Origin: CBFHMJ01 sp965656875
GTDB lineage: Bacteria > Pseudomonadota > Gammaproteobacteria > Enterobacterales > Alteromonadaceae
Assembly: GCA_965656875.1 (NCBI GenBank)
Contig: CBFHMJ010000054.1
Location: 1-64,000 of the forward strand
Direction: 5' to 3'
Length of the DNA: 64,000 bases
The notes beneath the pieces were generated by a model. That model made no database searches and was not told the origin of the DNA. It saw nothing but the letters and a program-made list of their open reading frames with translations. Shown piece after piece: positions 18,329-28,700 of this stretch. The stretch's first letter is position 1, and each line of letters begins with the position of its first letter. Both the position numbers and the translations under genes were made by a program.

Positions 18329-19093
18329 ATGAATCATCAGGGAAAAACCATCATCGTATCCGGTGCCAGTTCAGGTATCGGTAAAGCTGTGGCAGAAAAC
18401 TTTGTGAAAGGTGGTGCGACGGTGATCGCTAATGCCCGCCGCGCCGACAAACTGGATGCGCTGGCAGCCTCATTACAAGACGCTGCGGGTGAGCTGACTG
18501 GCTGCACGGGCGATGTCACGAGTGACGATGACTTGCAGCGTTTGTTTGCCTTTAGCGACGCAGAACTGAATAAGCCGCTGGACGCATTTGTACTGTGCGC
18601 CGGACATGGTTTACCCGGCTCATTACTGACATCGGACAAATCGAAATGGCGTCAGCTATGCGAAGTGAACTATCTCGCGGCGATGGAACAGTTACGTCAG
18701 TGTGCTGAGCTGTTGATCAAACAAATCAAAGCCGGAGTTGCTAAACCGGTTCAGGACATTGTGGTGATTGGTTCGACTATCGGTCGCAATGTGTCTGCTT
18801 TCAATCCGGTGTATGGCTCTACCAAGTTTGCGTTGCATTCACTGGTGGAAGGACTGCGTCAGGAATTATGTGAATACAACATCCGTGTGACTTTGATTGA
18901 ACCGGGTTTTGTTCGCACCGAATTCCAGGAAGTCGCAGATTACGACATGAACTGGTTTAACGAAATGGAAGCGCAAATCGGGCCGTTTCTGGCACCGGAA
19001 GATATCGCTGAAACAGTCAGCTTTGTTGTGCAACAGCCCAGTCATGTTCACGTCGATAATATTCGCGTGCGTCCAACGAAACAGAAAGTGTAA
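18329..19093 (+). CDS. Short-chain dehydrogenase/reductase (classical SDR)
   Basis: A 254-aa Rossmann protein with cofactor motif GASSGIG near residue 13, CAGHG (NAG-like), catalytic Ser in VIGSTIG, YGSTK (YxxxK), and EPGFVRTEF. Arg residues after the glycine motif (NARRADK) favour NADP(H). The frame is open further upstream (from 18077), but the ATG at 18329 preceded by CAGGAGC is the sensible start. It most resembles the YdfG-like hydroxy-acid/amino-acid dehydrogenase group. It could reduce the aldehyde released by the A-T-E-R protein or oxidise a hydroxylated side chain; both are inference. Confidence 0.88.
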   Translation: MNHQGKTIIVSGASSGIGKAVAENFVKGGATVIANARRADKLDALAASLQDAAGELTGCTGDVTSDDDLQRLFAFSDAELNKPLDAFVLCAGHGLPGSLLTSDKSKWRQLCEVNYLAAMEQLRQCAELLIKQIKAGVAKPVQDIVVIGSTIGRNVSAFNPVYGSTKFALHSLVEGLRQELCEYNIRVTLIEPGFVRTEFQEVADYDMNWFNEMEAQIGPFLAPEDIAETVSFVVQQPSHVHVDNIRVRPTKQKV

Positions 19094-19120
19094 CTGACAC
19101 GAAACAACGAAAAGGAACCT

Positions 19121-19169
19121 CCCGGCGTATGGCATTCATGCGGATAATCATCTCCGCGATACGTCCGGG
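19121..19169 (+). promoter_or_regulatory. Structured leader before the large NRPS gene
   Basis: CCCGGCGTAT (19121-19130) pairs with ATACG-T-CCGGG (19159-19169) with one bulge, enclosing a second stem GCGGA/TCCGC (19140-19144, 19152-19156). It fills most of the gap between the SDR and the 9.4-kb NRPS gene. No T-run follows. It could be an mRNA processing or translation-control structure. Confidence 0.4.
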
Positions 19170-19222
19170 CTGATGGTGTAAATGTGAACCTGAACAGGTC
19201 AGGTCAAAGATTGAGTCTGGTT

Positions 19223-22200
19223 ATGAATTGTATCATTTCTTCATTGAATCAAATGGATAGCGGCAAGAAAGAGGCCGTAGCGTTGCAGTCGGTAGAGCAG
19301 TCGCTCACGTACCGACAACTGGAAGAAAAAGTCGAGGCTGCGGCTGCTTACTTGCAACACAAGCATGCTGTATCGGCCACTAAAGCGGTGATGATTTGTG
19401 CAACACCTTCTGTGGAAAGCATTGTTGTCTTACTGGCGTTAATGCGTCTGAATGTGCCCTGGGTGCCATTTAATGTGGATTCGGGCCGGGCGCGTATCGA
19501 TCACATTAAAGCAGAATGTCAGAGTGAACTGATTATCAGCGATAAACATAATCTGGCGGCGTTAACTGCACTGTTTTCTGATCAGGCTGATGCAGGTCTG
19601 GTGCTGGCGTCTGATGTCTTCACCGGTGATGCAGCATTGACCGACCGTGGTGTATCAGATACGCCAGTGACTGACGCAGAACATCCACTGTGTGTCCTGT
19701 TTACTTCCGGCTCAACGGGCAAACCCAAAGGCGTGAAACTGACCGCTGATGGTGCAATGTATCGTATTCAGCAGCTATTCAACGAGCAACCGTTTGCTGA
19801 CGATGAAACGACCTGTTTTGTTCATACCCGATTTACGACTGTCGATGCGTTATGGGAATTATTCGGCCCATTGTTGGCCGGACGAACGGTGATCTGTGTC
19901 GAACCAGCTGTTTATCAGGATTATCCTCAGTTGCTGGCGCAGTTACGTCAGCAGGATATTCGTCGAATCTGTCTGGTGCCGGGTTTACTGAGCTTGTATC
20001 TGGATGTGTTAGAAGCATCTGATTTGACGCTACCGGCATTAAACACCTGGGTCGTGAGCGGTGAAGCGCTGGATAAAGCCTTGTGTGAGCGGTTCTATCG
20101 GGTATTGCCTCATGCGACACTGTTTAATCAATACGGTCTGACAGAAACCACGGCCGACATGACCAGTTTTGATACGTCAGTATGGTTTGTTGATGGTCAG
20201 CCAACCGCTGAATGTTTGCGTCATAACGTCGTCCCTGTTGGTCATGCGTTCGATCAGGTGAAGCTGTATCTGCGCGGAGATGACGAGGTGATTCGCCCGT
20301 TTGAATCCGGTCAGCCACAGGAAGGTGAACTGTTGATAGCCAGCCCGGGTATTTGCCCAGGCTATCTGGATGACACGCAAAACGACGACAAATTTGTGAC
20401 TGTGGCGGGTGATCGCTTACTCGTTACTGGTGACTATGTGTCGGTTGCTGCTAATGGCGATATCACCTGGCGTTACCGGTTAGATGAGCTGGTGAATGTT
20501 CGGGGTTACAACGTTTATCCAAAAGAAATCGCGTTATGTCTGGAAGCACAAGCCTCCGTCACAAAAGCGGTTGTTACTGAATTCAACGGTAGTTTTGTCG
20601 CGTATTTTCAGGCCGAAGCATCAGCCAGTGATGATAAACAGTCTTCTTATGAACACTGTGTTGCGCATTTACCGCAATACATGGTGCCAACCTATTTTGT
20701 GCAGCTTGATGCCTTTCCGCTGACGGAATCCGGCAAGGTTGACCGCAAAGCATTACCGACACCGAGCGATGCCGATTTAATTCGTGCCGAACATCAGGCA
20801 CCTGAAACCCCGGACGAACAACAACTGTTAGCCATCTGGTGTGAACATTTCGCCGTGGATGCGTTATCCACGCTGGACGATTATTACGCCCTGGGCGGTG
20901 ATTCTGTGTCTTTGCAACAACTGGCGAACGCGGTTAATCAGGCGTTTTCTCTGGCGATCCCGGCCAACCGTTTTCAGCGTCATTTAACCATTGCAAGCCA
21001 GGCCAGCCTGATTGAAGTTGAACGAGAAAATCAGCGTCAGTCTGAAGTCGATGTGCAACAGACCTTACAACAACAAATGCCGTCGATGTTGCAAAAGGCG
21101 ATGGTGTTTAATGAACAATTACTGGGCAATAACAGCGTGTATTTGCTCAGCCATGCATACCAGTTTAACCGTTCAGACATAAACGCCGATTTGTTGGAAC
21201 AGTCGCTGAATCAGGTGATTGCAGCCAGTGAGCTGACTCATGGCTTCAGCATTGAAGACAGTGGCGATCTGGCGTTTGGTGAGGCTAAACCGTTTACGGT
21301 GAATCGCCGTGAACTGACTGGGTCATTGACCGAGCCGATGTTGCAAGCAACGCAGCAAGGCATCGACATCATGAACGAAGCGCCGATTCGAGTTGATATG
21401 CTGAGTAATCAGCAGCACATGTTGGTCGTGGTGAGTGCTCATCATGCAATGTTCGACGGGCAGTCATTCATTCTGTTGTTGGATGCGGTATCCAGCGTTT
21501 ATGAGGCACTGTTAAATAACCAGACTGTGCCTGAATCCATCATTGCGGAACATGGTCTGGCGACTTATTTGCAACGCCATCAGGCATTTTTATCTTCGAC
21601 AGCAGCGCAGCAACAAGCGGCTTACTGGCAGCAACAACTTGCAGGGTTAACCGCGCCGGTAAGTTTAACAACTGAACAACAAGCGCCTTCAGATGATCTT
21701 GCTAAAGATCACGCCGCACAACTGCAATTGAGATTTTCCGCCCGAGAAAGCCAGCTAATAGAGCAGTTCGTTAACCAGCATTCGGTTACGCCATATCTGT
21801 TTTTCTACCTGGTGTACGGCCTGACTGCAACAGCAATGACCGGACGTGAATTACTGATCGGTAGTGTTCGCAATAAACGTGAAACGACTGACTTACAGCG
21901 GGTTGTCGGACCGCTAATCAACAACATGGTGTTGCGACTTGATCCGGCACATTATGCGGCGACGGGCGCAAACCAGTCGTTATCAATCAGTGATTGTGTA
22001 GCAAGCATGAAAGATCGCCTGGCTGAGATGATTGCTCACAGTGATCTGCCCTGGGCAACCGTCGCCAGTGAAAATTTTGGTCGTCAGGCCAGTGATTTTG
22101 TTCGCTTGTTTTATATCTTTGATGATGTGGCAGAAAAGCGTTTCACGCTGGCTGATCACACCGCTGATTATCAATCTGTGCCGGTACAAGCGTTAGAGTA

Positions 22201-25200
22201 CGACCTGGTTGTTCGGATTGAGAAAGACCAGGGGTTTGTGGTGAATGTGGAGTATCTGGCACAAAAAGTCGGTGATCAGACGGCGCAGCAGTTTGTTCGC
22301 GTATTTAACGACTTCGTCCAGGGACTAACGGCTGAACAACATGATTCAGTGACCGCGCTATTTAATTCACTGGCTGATAATCGCCCGAACCCAATGACCT
22401 CCGATGCGTATGACCCGGAAGCCGCGTTTGTGTTGATGGGTGACAACCTGGTCCCAACACCAGATGAATTAGCCGATAACTGGTTGGTCGCGTTTGACCA
22501 ACAGGTCGCCACTCAAGCTGATGCACCGGCTGTTCATTGTCAGGACGCGACCCTGAGTTATGTCGAACTGGATCAGTTAAGCCGCAGGATGGCCGTTCAT
22601 TTACGAGCGAAACAGGTCAGTGCGGGTGACATGGTTGCTGTCAGTGTCAGTCGCCGGGTGGAATTATTGGCCTTATTGGTTGCCATTCACCGTGTTGGTG
22701 CGGCCTTTTTACCGCTTGATCCTGCATTCCCGCTGAAACGTCGTCAGTACATGTTGGATGATTCACAGGCCGCTCTGGTCGTGACTGATGTTGAATTTGA
22801 GGGGACTGAATCTGAAGGGACTGAATCTAAGGAAATAAGCGCTGAGATTTGCACGCTTGCGTCTTTACTTGAGCCAACAGAACAGGCATTGAGCGAAGTC
22901 GGTATTGCTGCCGACTCTCGGGCTTATATGATGTATACCTCGGGTTCAACCGGTAATCCGAAAGGCGTTAATGTCTCCCACGGTAATATCGTTAATTTAC
23001 TCACCGACATGAAACAGCGCATCGGTATCACTGCAACTGACCGATTGCTGGCGGTGACGACCTTATCGTTTGATATTTCGATTCTGGAATTGTTTGTGCC
23101 ACTGATGGCGGGCGCTGAAGTTGGTATCGCTGACAGTGAAACTGCGGCTGATCCGTTATTGTTAAAACAGCAGCTTGACCAGGGCCAGTACACGGTGATG
23201 CAAACCACACCGACACGCTGGAAAATGTTACTGGATGCTGGCTGGACACGACCGGAATCATTACTTGTGCTAACTGGTGGTGAAGCCTTAACTGCACCTG
23301 TTTTACAGCAGTTAGCCACACATGACGCTGCTATTCTGAATGTTTACGGCCCGACGGAAACGACCATCTGGTCAACGTCGGCCTGGTTAAAAGCTGACGA
23401 CGAGGTGATTATTGGTCAGCCGTTGTCAAATACTCAGGTCTATATTCTGGACGAGCAGGGCCGGGTATTACCTCAGGGCGCAATCGGTGAGATTGGTATC
23501 AGTGGCGCAGGTGTGACTCAGGGCTACCATCAACGCGATGAGCTGAATCAGGCGATGTTTATCGCTAACCCAACAAAGACCTCAAGCGGTGATGCCGTTA
23601 TCTATCGCACCGGCGATCAGGGCCGTATTAATCAGGATGGTACCCTTGTGTGTCTGGGCCGGATTGATAATCAAATTAAAGTTCGTGGTCATCGGATTGA
23701 AGCCGGTGAAATCGAGCAATGCTTAACGGACAGCGGTCAGGCAGAACAAGCGGTTGTGGTGGTGAATGACCAGGAGCAATTGATTGCGCATGTTGTTCCT
23801 GCTCGCGCTCAACAACAGGCTGATACAGCATTTAGTCTGTTCTTTTTCTCAACGTTATCAGATAGTTCTGGCGACCAGCCTTTGTATCGTCTGGTGATGG
23901 ATTGTGCGCAATTTGCTGATCAGAATGGCCTTAGTGCGATCTGGACGCCAGAACGCCACTTCCACCCGATGGGCGGTGCCTTCCCGAATCCTTCCGTGAT
24001 CAGCGCAGCGATTGCAGCAACAACATCCAATATTGGTATTCGAGCGGGTAGTGTGGTGATGCCGCTGCATGATCCGTTACGGGTAGCAGAAGAATGGGCC
24101 GTGGTAGATAACCTGTCTAACGGTCGCGCCGGAATCGCTCTGGCGTCTGGCTGGAACCCGAATGATTTTGCGTTCTACCCGGAAAATTATCCGAAACGTC
24201 GGGAAATGCTGAACGATCAAACAGCGATGCTTAAATCCTTGTGGCGCGGTGAAAAAGTCACTCGTACCAATGGTAAAGGTGAGCCAATCGACGTCGGGGT
24301 TTATCCACGCCCGATCAATTATGAAATTCCTATGTGGATCACCTGTGCTGGTGGTATCGAAGCGTTTCAGCTTGCAGGGCGACTTGGACTGAATGTGTTA
24401 ACACACATGTTGAGCCAGGAAACCGGCGAGCTGGCCGACAAAATCGCTGCTTATCGTGAAGCGTTGAAATATGCGGGTTACAACCCGGATGCGTTCAGCG
24501 TGACCCTGATGGTTCACACTTTTGTCTCAAACAATGACGATGCGGCCAGAGCCGCAGCCAGACCAGCATTTAAAGAATACTTGCGTGGCTTCTTATCATT
24601 TGAAGCCTTAATGAATGTAACGGAAGCCGAACAGAAAGACATCGAAGATCAGTATGAAGACATTCTGGATGTTGCCTGTGACCGTTATATCGAAAAAGCA
24701 TCATTAATTGGCGGCGTTGAACAGTGTGTTGAGCGAGCGAAAACCTTCACCAGTATCGGTGTAACTGAGGTGAGCTGTCTGGTTGATTTCGGCGTCGATG
24801 AGCAACAGTTAATCGATAATCTCTGCTATATCGCCGATGTTAAGAACGCCATGAAGTCTCGTAGCGTGTTCATCGAAGCAGAAGCGAAAGCACATCTGGA
24901 ACAACAGTTACCAGCACATATGCGTCCAGTGGCGTACCAGATTCATGATGAATTCCCGCAAACCCTGAACGGAAAGATTGACCGCAAACAGTTAGCCAGC
25001 ATGAATCCGGTGATGCTACAGCGCACTACGGGTGAATATGCGAAACCGGATACGCCAATGGAGCAGACTTTACTGGCTATCTGGCAGGACATTCTGGGCG
25101 GAGATACCGAGCAGATGTCGGTGGTGGATGACTTCTTTATTCTGGGCGGTCATTCCATTCTGGCTGCACAAATAGTTAACCGGATTAATCGCCAGCTCAC

Positions 25201-28200
25201 GTTATCTCTGACGGTTCGTGATTTATTCAATCACGCCAACATTCGTGAATTAGCCGGATATATCGACGGACAAAACGATGCCGAGCGCTGGCCGGATATT
25301 GTGACCGCCGATCCTGCCTTGCCTGTGCCGCTGTCGTTCTCGCAGCAACGGGTGTTTTTCTTCAGTGAATTTAATCAGAACAGTGCGATTTATAACACGC
25401 CGTTGGCTCTTGGCCTGAATGGAACATTAAATCCGGATGCGCTGGATATGGCGTTCAGCGGTTGTATCGCTCGTCATCAGTCATTGCGAACTGTCTTTAG
25501 AGAGGGTGAACAGGGCCATGAGCAGGTCATCATTCAACCTGAACCAAATCAGTTAACGCGCATTGATTTATCCGGTTTATCCGCAGACGACCAGCAACAG
25601 GAAATTGCGCGATTAAAACGGGAAGATGCATTAACTCCGTTTGCGCTGGATGCAGACGTTAAATTACGCGCCAGTCTGATCATGCTGGCGGCAGATGATT
25701 ATGTGTTGTTGATTACTGCGCATCATATCGCGACCGATGGCTGGTCGATGGGGATTGTGATGCAGGAAATCGGTGACATGTACGCTGAACTGATTGCTGC
25801 AAGCGATTTTTCAGCGATGCCAGTCACTGCATTACCGTTCAAACCACTGGCAGAGGATGCGATTCAGTACACTGATTATGCCGTATGGCAGCGCCAGTGC
25901 TTCGCCGAAGGCCGTTACCAGCGTGCGCTGGACTACTGGAAGCAACAACTTCAGGACTTACCTGAGATTCATAATTTACCGTTGGATCATGCTCGTCCGG
26001 ACGAACAATCGTTCGAAGGTGCCTTGTGTCAGCGAGTGATCGACGGCAAAGCTATGACCAGAGTCTACGAGTTCGCTCGTCAGCGCGGCGTCACGCTGTT
26101 CATGGTGTTACAAGCTACGTTGAATATCTTGTATGCCCGCTGGAGTCGGGATGAAGAAATCGTATTAGGCACCCCGGTTTCAGGCCGGATCAACCAACAG
26201 GTTGAATCGGTCGTGGGTTTCTTTGTGAACACCCTGATATTACGCCAGTCAATTCAACCGAATCAGACATTCGAACAAGTGCTGGATGCAGGCAAACAAA
26301 CTCTGTTGACGGCTATGGACCACCAGGAAATGCCATTCGAATTACTGGTGGAAACATTGAACCCACACCGTTCCATGTCGTACAGCCCGTTATTCCAGTT
26401 GATGCTGGTGTTACAAAATCAGAAAGAAGAAGACCTGGCGCTCGACGGTATGGCGGTTTCCACGCTGGAACCGGCAAATGTGTCGGTGAAGTTTGATATC
26501 ACGCTGAACGTTGAAGAGTTCGACGACAAACTGGTATTTGGCTGGGAATATTGCGCGGCAATTTTTGAACCTGAAACCATGAATCAGTTGGCGGATGGCT
26601 TCTTGTTACTACTGGAACAATTGATTGCAGCACCGGATAAAGCGATTGACCAAATGCCAATGGCAACGGCTCATGACCTGGCAAAAATGCAGCAATGGAA
26701 CCAGACTGACAAACCATTCGACCCTTCACGCCGGATCACGGATTTATTCGCAGATTCACTGGCACGCACGCCAGATGCACCGGCGATTATTACCGATGAA
26801 CAACAGCTGAGCTTTGCTGATGTTGATGCCAAAGCTAATCAGCTTGCTCGCCGTATACACGCAGAAATTGCTACTGATGCTGACGCGACAGAACAGCCAT
26901 CAGTCGGTATTTGTATGGCCCGATCACCAGAATTATTAATTGCTGTATTGGCTGTCTGGAAAATCGGTGCCTGTTACGTGCCGCTGGATTCAAAGTATCC
27001 GCAAGAACGCCTTAATTACATGATTGAGAATGCGGGTATCAGCCTGGTTGTGACTGACGCTCATAAACAGCCGTTGTTGCCTGAGATCGACTGCGCAGTG
27101 ATGAGTCTGGATGAGCAACAAGCCGCAATTGCAACCCTGGCGACAACACCTGTTACCTGCGATCAGGATGGTACCGCGCCGGCGTTCGTTATTTTCACTT
27201 CTGGCAGTACTGGCGCACCAAAAGGTGTTATTCAGACTCATAAAACTATGGTGAATGTTGCACTGGCACAGGCAAGTCGTGGCGCGATTAACACGCCGTT
27301 ACCGACCTTGTTCTTTGCGGCACTGAGCTTTGATGTGTCGTTACAGGAAATTGCTACCGCCTGGCACACGGGTAGTCCACTGGTTGTCATTAATGATGCG
27401 GTGAAAGATGACCTGACGTTATTGCCGGGCGTGTTGCAACGGTTCTCGGTCGGACGTTTCTTCCTGCCGCCTGCGGTACTGAACTGGCTGGCGACAGAAG
27501 TCACAGAAACGGGCACTTATCTGGCTGATTTACGCGAACTGCTGACCGGTGGTGAAGCGTTACAAATCTCAGGCACGTTGAAGTCCTTCCTGCAAACACA
27601 TGAGCATGTTCGTTTGTGGGATCAATACGGTCCGGCAGAAACCCATTTGACCTCGATGCATGAAGTGGATCGTTGGTCTGATGCTTTGTATCAAACGATT
27701 GGACCACTGCAACAGAACGTCAAAGCTCTGGTGCTGGACGATGCGGGCAACATTCAGCCTTTAGGCGTCGCAGGTGAGTTATACATTGGCGGCAACGGTG
27801 TTGCGCTGGGCTATGCCAACAATGCAGAACTGACAGCCGAACGATTCCTGGATGAACTTCACGCTGAGCAGGTGCCGGGACGTTTCTATCGAACGGGCGA
27901 CCTGGTGCGCTGGCGTCGTGACGGTGAACTGGTCTTTATCGGTCGCACCGATTATCAGTTCAAGTTACGGGGCTATCGGATTGAAGCCGCTGAAATCGAA
28001 TCAACCTTGCTGGAGCATCAACAACTGAATGAAGCGGTTGTTATGCCACAACCGATGGCAAGCGGTGATGCGATTGTGGCGTACCTGACCATCAAACCAG
28101 GCCAGACACCGGACGAATCGGTGTTAATCGCGGAATTGTCTCAGCTACTACAACAATCGTTACCGACCTACATGATGCCGGATGCGTATGTGTTCTTGCG

Positions 28201-28591
28201 AGAATTGCCTTTCTCCATTAACGGCAAAGTAGACCGTAAGGCATTGCCCATTCCTACCTCGACGGTGAATGACGCGCTGAATTATCTGGCACCTGCGACA
28301 GCAACCGAGCAGACCTTACAAACTATCTGGGCTGAATTGCTGGATATTCAATCGCCGGGTTGTGATCAGGACTTCTTCGAACTGGGCGGTCACTCGATTC
28401 TGGTGACTCGCTTGTTGAGTCTGATCAAACGTGAATGGCCGTTACCGGTCGAACTGCGGGTGCTGTTTGAGTTCCGCACGATTGTCGAACAGGCAAAACA
28501 CATCGACAGCCTGATCGCGCTGGAACAGTTAGCGACGGCCAACGATGCCGCCGACAGCAGTGATGAAGAGATGCAGGAACTGACGTTTTAG
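19223..28591 (+). CDS. NRPS: A-T-C-A(luciferase-like monooxygenase insert)-T-C-A-T
   Basis: About 3120 aa (an in-frame GTG at 19184 is an alternative start; neither has a good ribosome site). Numbering from 19184: A1 FTSGSTGKPKG near 172; T1 GGDSV 569; C1 HHAMFDG 752; A2 TSGSTGNPKG 1249; an FMN-dependent luciferase-like monooxygenase about 1547-1885 (WTPERHFHPMGG, GWNPNDFAFYPENY, PMWITCAGG); A2 resumes with NGKIDRK 1928; T2 1986; C2 HHIATDGWS 2179; A3 2669; T3 3066. Hand-read codes: A1 V-D-W-C-V-S-Q-A-D (beta-alanine-like), A2 D-I-L-Q-L-G-V-I-W (glycine), A3 D-V-Q-F-L-G-Q-L-T (unassigned). The insert matches the MtaG/MelG type, which oxidises glycine at C-alpha. The first domain is A, so this protein starts a chain. 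The C-terminus SDEEMQELTF looks like a docking tail for the next protein. Confidence 0.95.
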   Translation: MNCIISSLNQMDSGKKEAVALQSVEQSLTYRQLEEKVEAAAAYLQHKHAVSATKAVMICATPSVESIVVLLALMRLNVPWVPFNVDSGRARIDHIKAECQSELIISDKHNLAALTALFSDQADAGLVLASDVFTGDAALTDRGVSDTPVTDAEHPLCVLFTSGSTGKPKGVKLTADGAMYRIQQLFNEQPFADDETTCFVHTRFTTVDALWELFGPLLAGRTVICVEPAVYQDYPQLLAQLRQQDIRRICLVPGLLSLYLDVLEASDLTLPALNTWVVSGEALDKALCERFYRVLPHATLFNQYGLTETTADMTSFDTSVWFVDGQPTAECLRHNVVPVGHAFDQVKLYLRGDDEVIRPFESGQPQEGELLIASPGICPGYLDDTQNDDKFVTVAGDRLLVTGDYVSVAANGDITWRYRLDELVNVRGYNVYPKEIALCLEAQASVTKAVVTEFNGSFVAYFQAEASASDDKQSSYEHCVAHLPQYMVPTYFVQLDAFPLTESGKVDRKALPTPSDADLIRAEHQAPETPDEQQLLAIWCEHFAVDALSTLDDYYALGGDSVSLQQLANAVNQAFSLAIPANRFQRHLTIASQASLIEVERENQRQSEVDVQQTLQQQMPSMLQKAMVFNEQLLGNNSVYLLSHAYQFNRSDINADLLEQSLNQVIAASELTHGFSIEDSGDLAFGEAKPFTVNRRELTGSLTEPMLQATQQGIDIMNEAPIRVDMLSNQQHMLVVVSAHHAMFDGQSFILLLDAVSSVYEALLNNQTVPESIIAEHGLATYLQRHQAFLSSTAAQQQAAYWQQQLAGLTAPVSLTTEQQAPSDDLAKDHAAQLQLRFSARESQLIEQFVNQHSVTPYLFFYLVYGLTATAMTGRELLIGSVRNKRETTDLQRVVGPLINNMVLRLDPAHYAATGANQSLSISDCVASMKDRLAEMIAHSDLPWATVASENFGRQASDFVRLFYIFDDVAEKRFTLADHTADYQSVPVQALEYDLVVRIEKDQGFVVNVEYLAQKVGDQTAQQFVRVFNDFVQGLTAEQHDSVTALFNSLADNRPNPMTSDAYDPEAAFVLMGDNLVPTPDELADNWLVAFDQQVATQADAPAVHCQDATLSYVELDQLSRRMAVHLRAKQVSAGDMVAVSVSRRVELLALLVAIHRVGAAFLPLDPAFPLKRRQYMLDDSQAALVVTDVEFEGTESEGTESKEISAEICTLASLLEPTEQALSEVGIAADSRAYMMYTSGSTGNPKGVNVSHGNIVNLLTDMKQRIGITATDRLLAVTTLSFDISILELFVPLMAGAEVGIADSETAADPLLLKQQLDQGQYTVMQTTPTRWKMLLDAGWTRPESLLVLTGGEALTAPVLQQLATHDAAILNVYGPTETTIWSTSAWLKADDEVIIGQPLSNTQVYILDEQGRVLPQGAIGEIGISGAGVTQGYHQRDELNQAMFIANPTKTSSGDAVIYRTGDQGRINQDGTLVCLGRIDNQIKVRGHRIEAGEIEQCLTDSGQAEQAVVVVNDQEQLIAHVVPARAQQQADTAFSLFFFSTLSDSSGDQPLYRLVMDCAQFADQNGLSAIWTPERHFHPMGGAFPNPSVISAAIAATTSNIGIRAGSVVMPLHDPLRVAEEWAVVDNLSNGRAGIALASGWNPNDFAFYPENYPKRREMLNDQTAMLKSLWRGEKVTRTNGKGEPIDVGVYPRPINYEIPMWITCAGGIEAFQLAGRLGLNVLTHMLSQETGELADKIAAYREALKYAGYNPDAFSVTLMVHTFVSNNDDAARAAARPAFKEYLRGFLSFEALMNVTEAEQKDIEDQYEDILDVACDRYIEKASLIGGVEQCVERAKTFTSIGVTEVSCLVDFGVDEQQLIDNLCYIADVKNAMKSRSVFIEAEAKAHLEQQLPAHMRPVAYQIHDEFPQTLNGKIDRKQLASMNPVMLQRTTGEYAKPDTPMEQTLLAIWQDILGGDTEQMSVVDDFFILGGHSILAAQIVNRINRQLTLSLTVRDLFNHANIRELAGYIDGQNDAERWPDIVTADPALPVPLSFSQQRVFFFSEFNQNSAIYNTPLALGLNGTLNPDALDMAFSGCIARHQSLRTVFREGEQGHEQVIIQPEPNQLTRIDLSGLSADDQQQEIARLKREDALTPFALDADVKLRASLIMLAADDYVLLITAHHIATDGWSMGIVMQEIGDMYAELIAASDFSAMPVTALPFKPLAEDAIQYTDYAVWQRQCFAEGRYQRALDYWKQQLQDLPEIHNLPLDHARPDEQSFEGALCQRVIDGKAMTRVYEFARQRGVTLFMVLQATLNILYARWSRDEEIVLGTPVSGRINQQVESVVGFFVNTLILRQSIQPNQTFEQVLDAGKQTLLTAMDHQEMPFELLVETLNPHRSMSYSPLFQLMLVLQNQKEEDLALDGMAVSTLEPANVSVKFDITLNVEEFDDKLVFGWEYCAAIFEPETMNQLADGFLLLLEQLIAAPDKAIDQMPMATAHDLAKMQQWNQTDKPFDPSRRITDLFADSLARTPDAPAIITDEQQLSFADVDAKANQLARRIHAEIATDADATEQPSVGICMARSPELLIAVLAVWKIGACYVPLDSKYPQERLNYMIENAGISLVVTDAHKQPLLPEIDCAVMSLDEQQAAIATLATTPVTCDQDGTAPAFVIFTSGSTGAPKGVIQTHKTMVNVALAQASRGAINTPLPTLFFAALSFDVSLQEIATAWHTGSPLVVINDAVKDDLTLLPGVLQRFSVGRFFLPPAVLNWLATEVTETGTYLADLRELLTGGEALQISGTLKSFLQTHEHVRLWDQYGPAETHLTSMHEVDRWSDALYQTIGPLQQNVKALVLDDAGNIQPLGVAGELYIGGNGVALGYANNAELTAERFLDELHAEQVPGRFYRTGDLVRWRRDGELVFIGRTDYQFKLRGYRIEAAEIESTLLEHQQLNEAVVMPQPMASGDAIVAYLTIKPGQTPDESVLIAELSQLLQQSLPTYMMPDAYVFLRELPFSINGKVDRKALPIPTSTVNDALNYLAPATATEQTLQTIWAELLDIQSPGCDQDFFELGGHSILVTRLLSLIKREWPLPVELRVLFEFRTIVEQAKHIDSLIALEQLATANDAADSSDEEMQELTF

Positions 28592-28700
28592 TCCTGCGTC
28601 GCATTCCTTCGACACAACAGGCCCGAGAAGAAACAAGCAACAACATGCAACAACCAGCAGTACCAAATGGAAGCAATCATGAACAAGCGGGGTATCTTTG

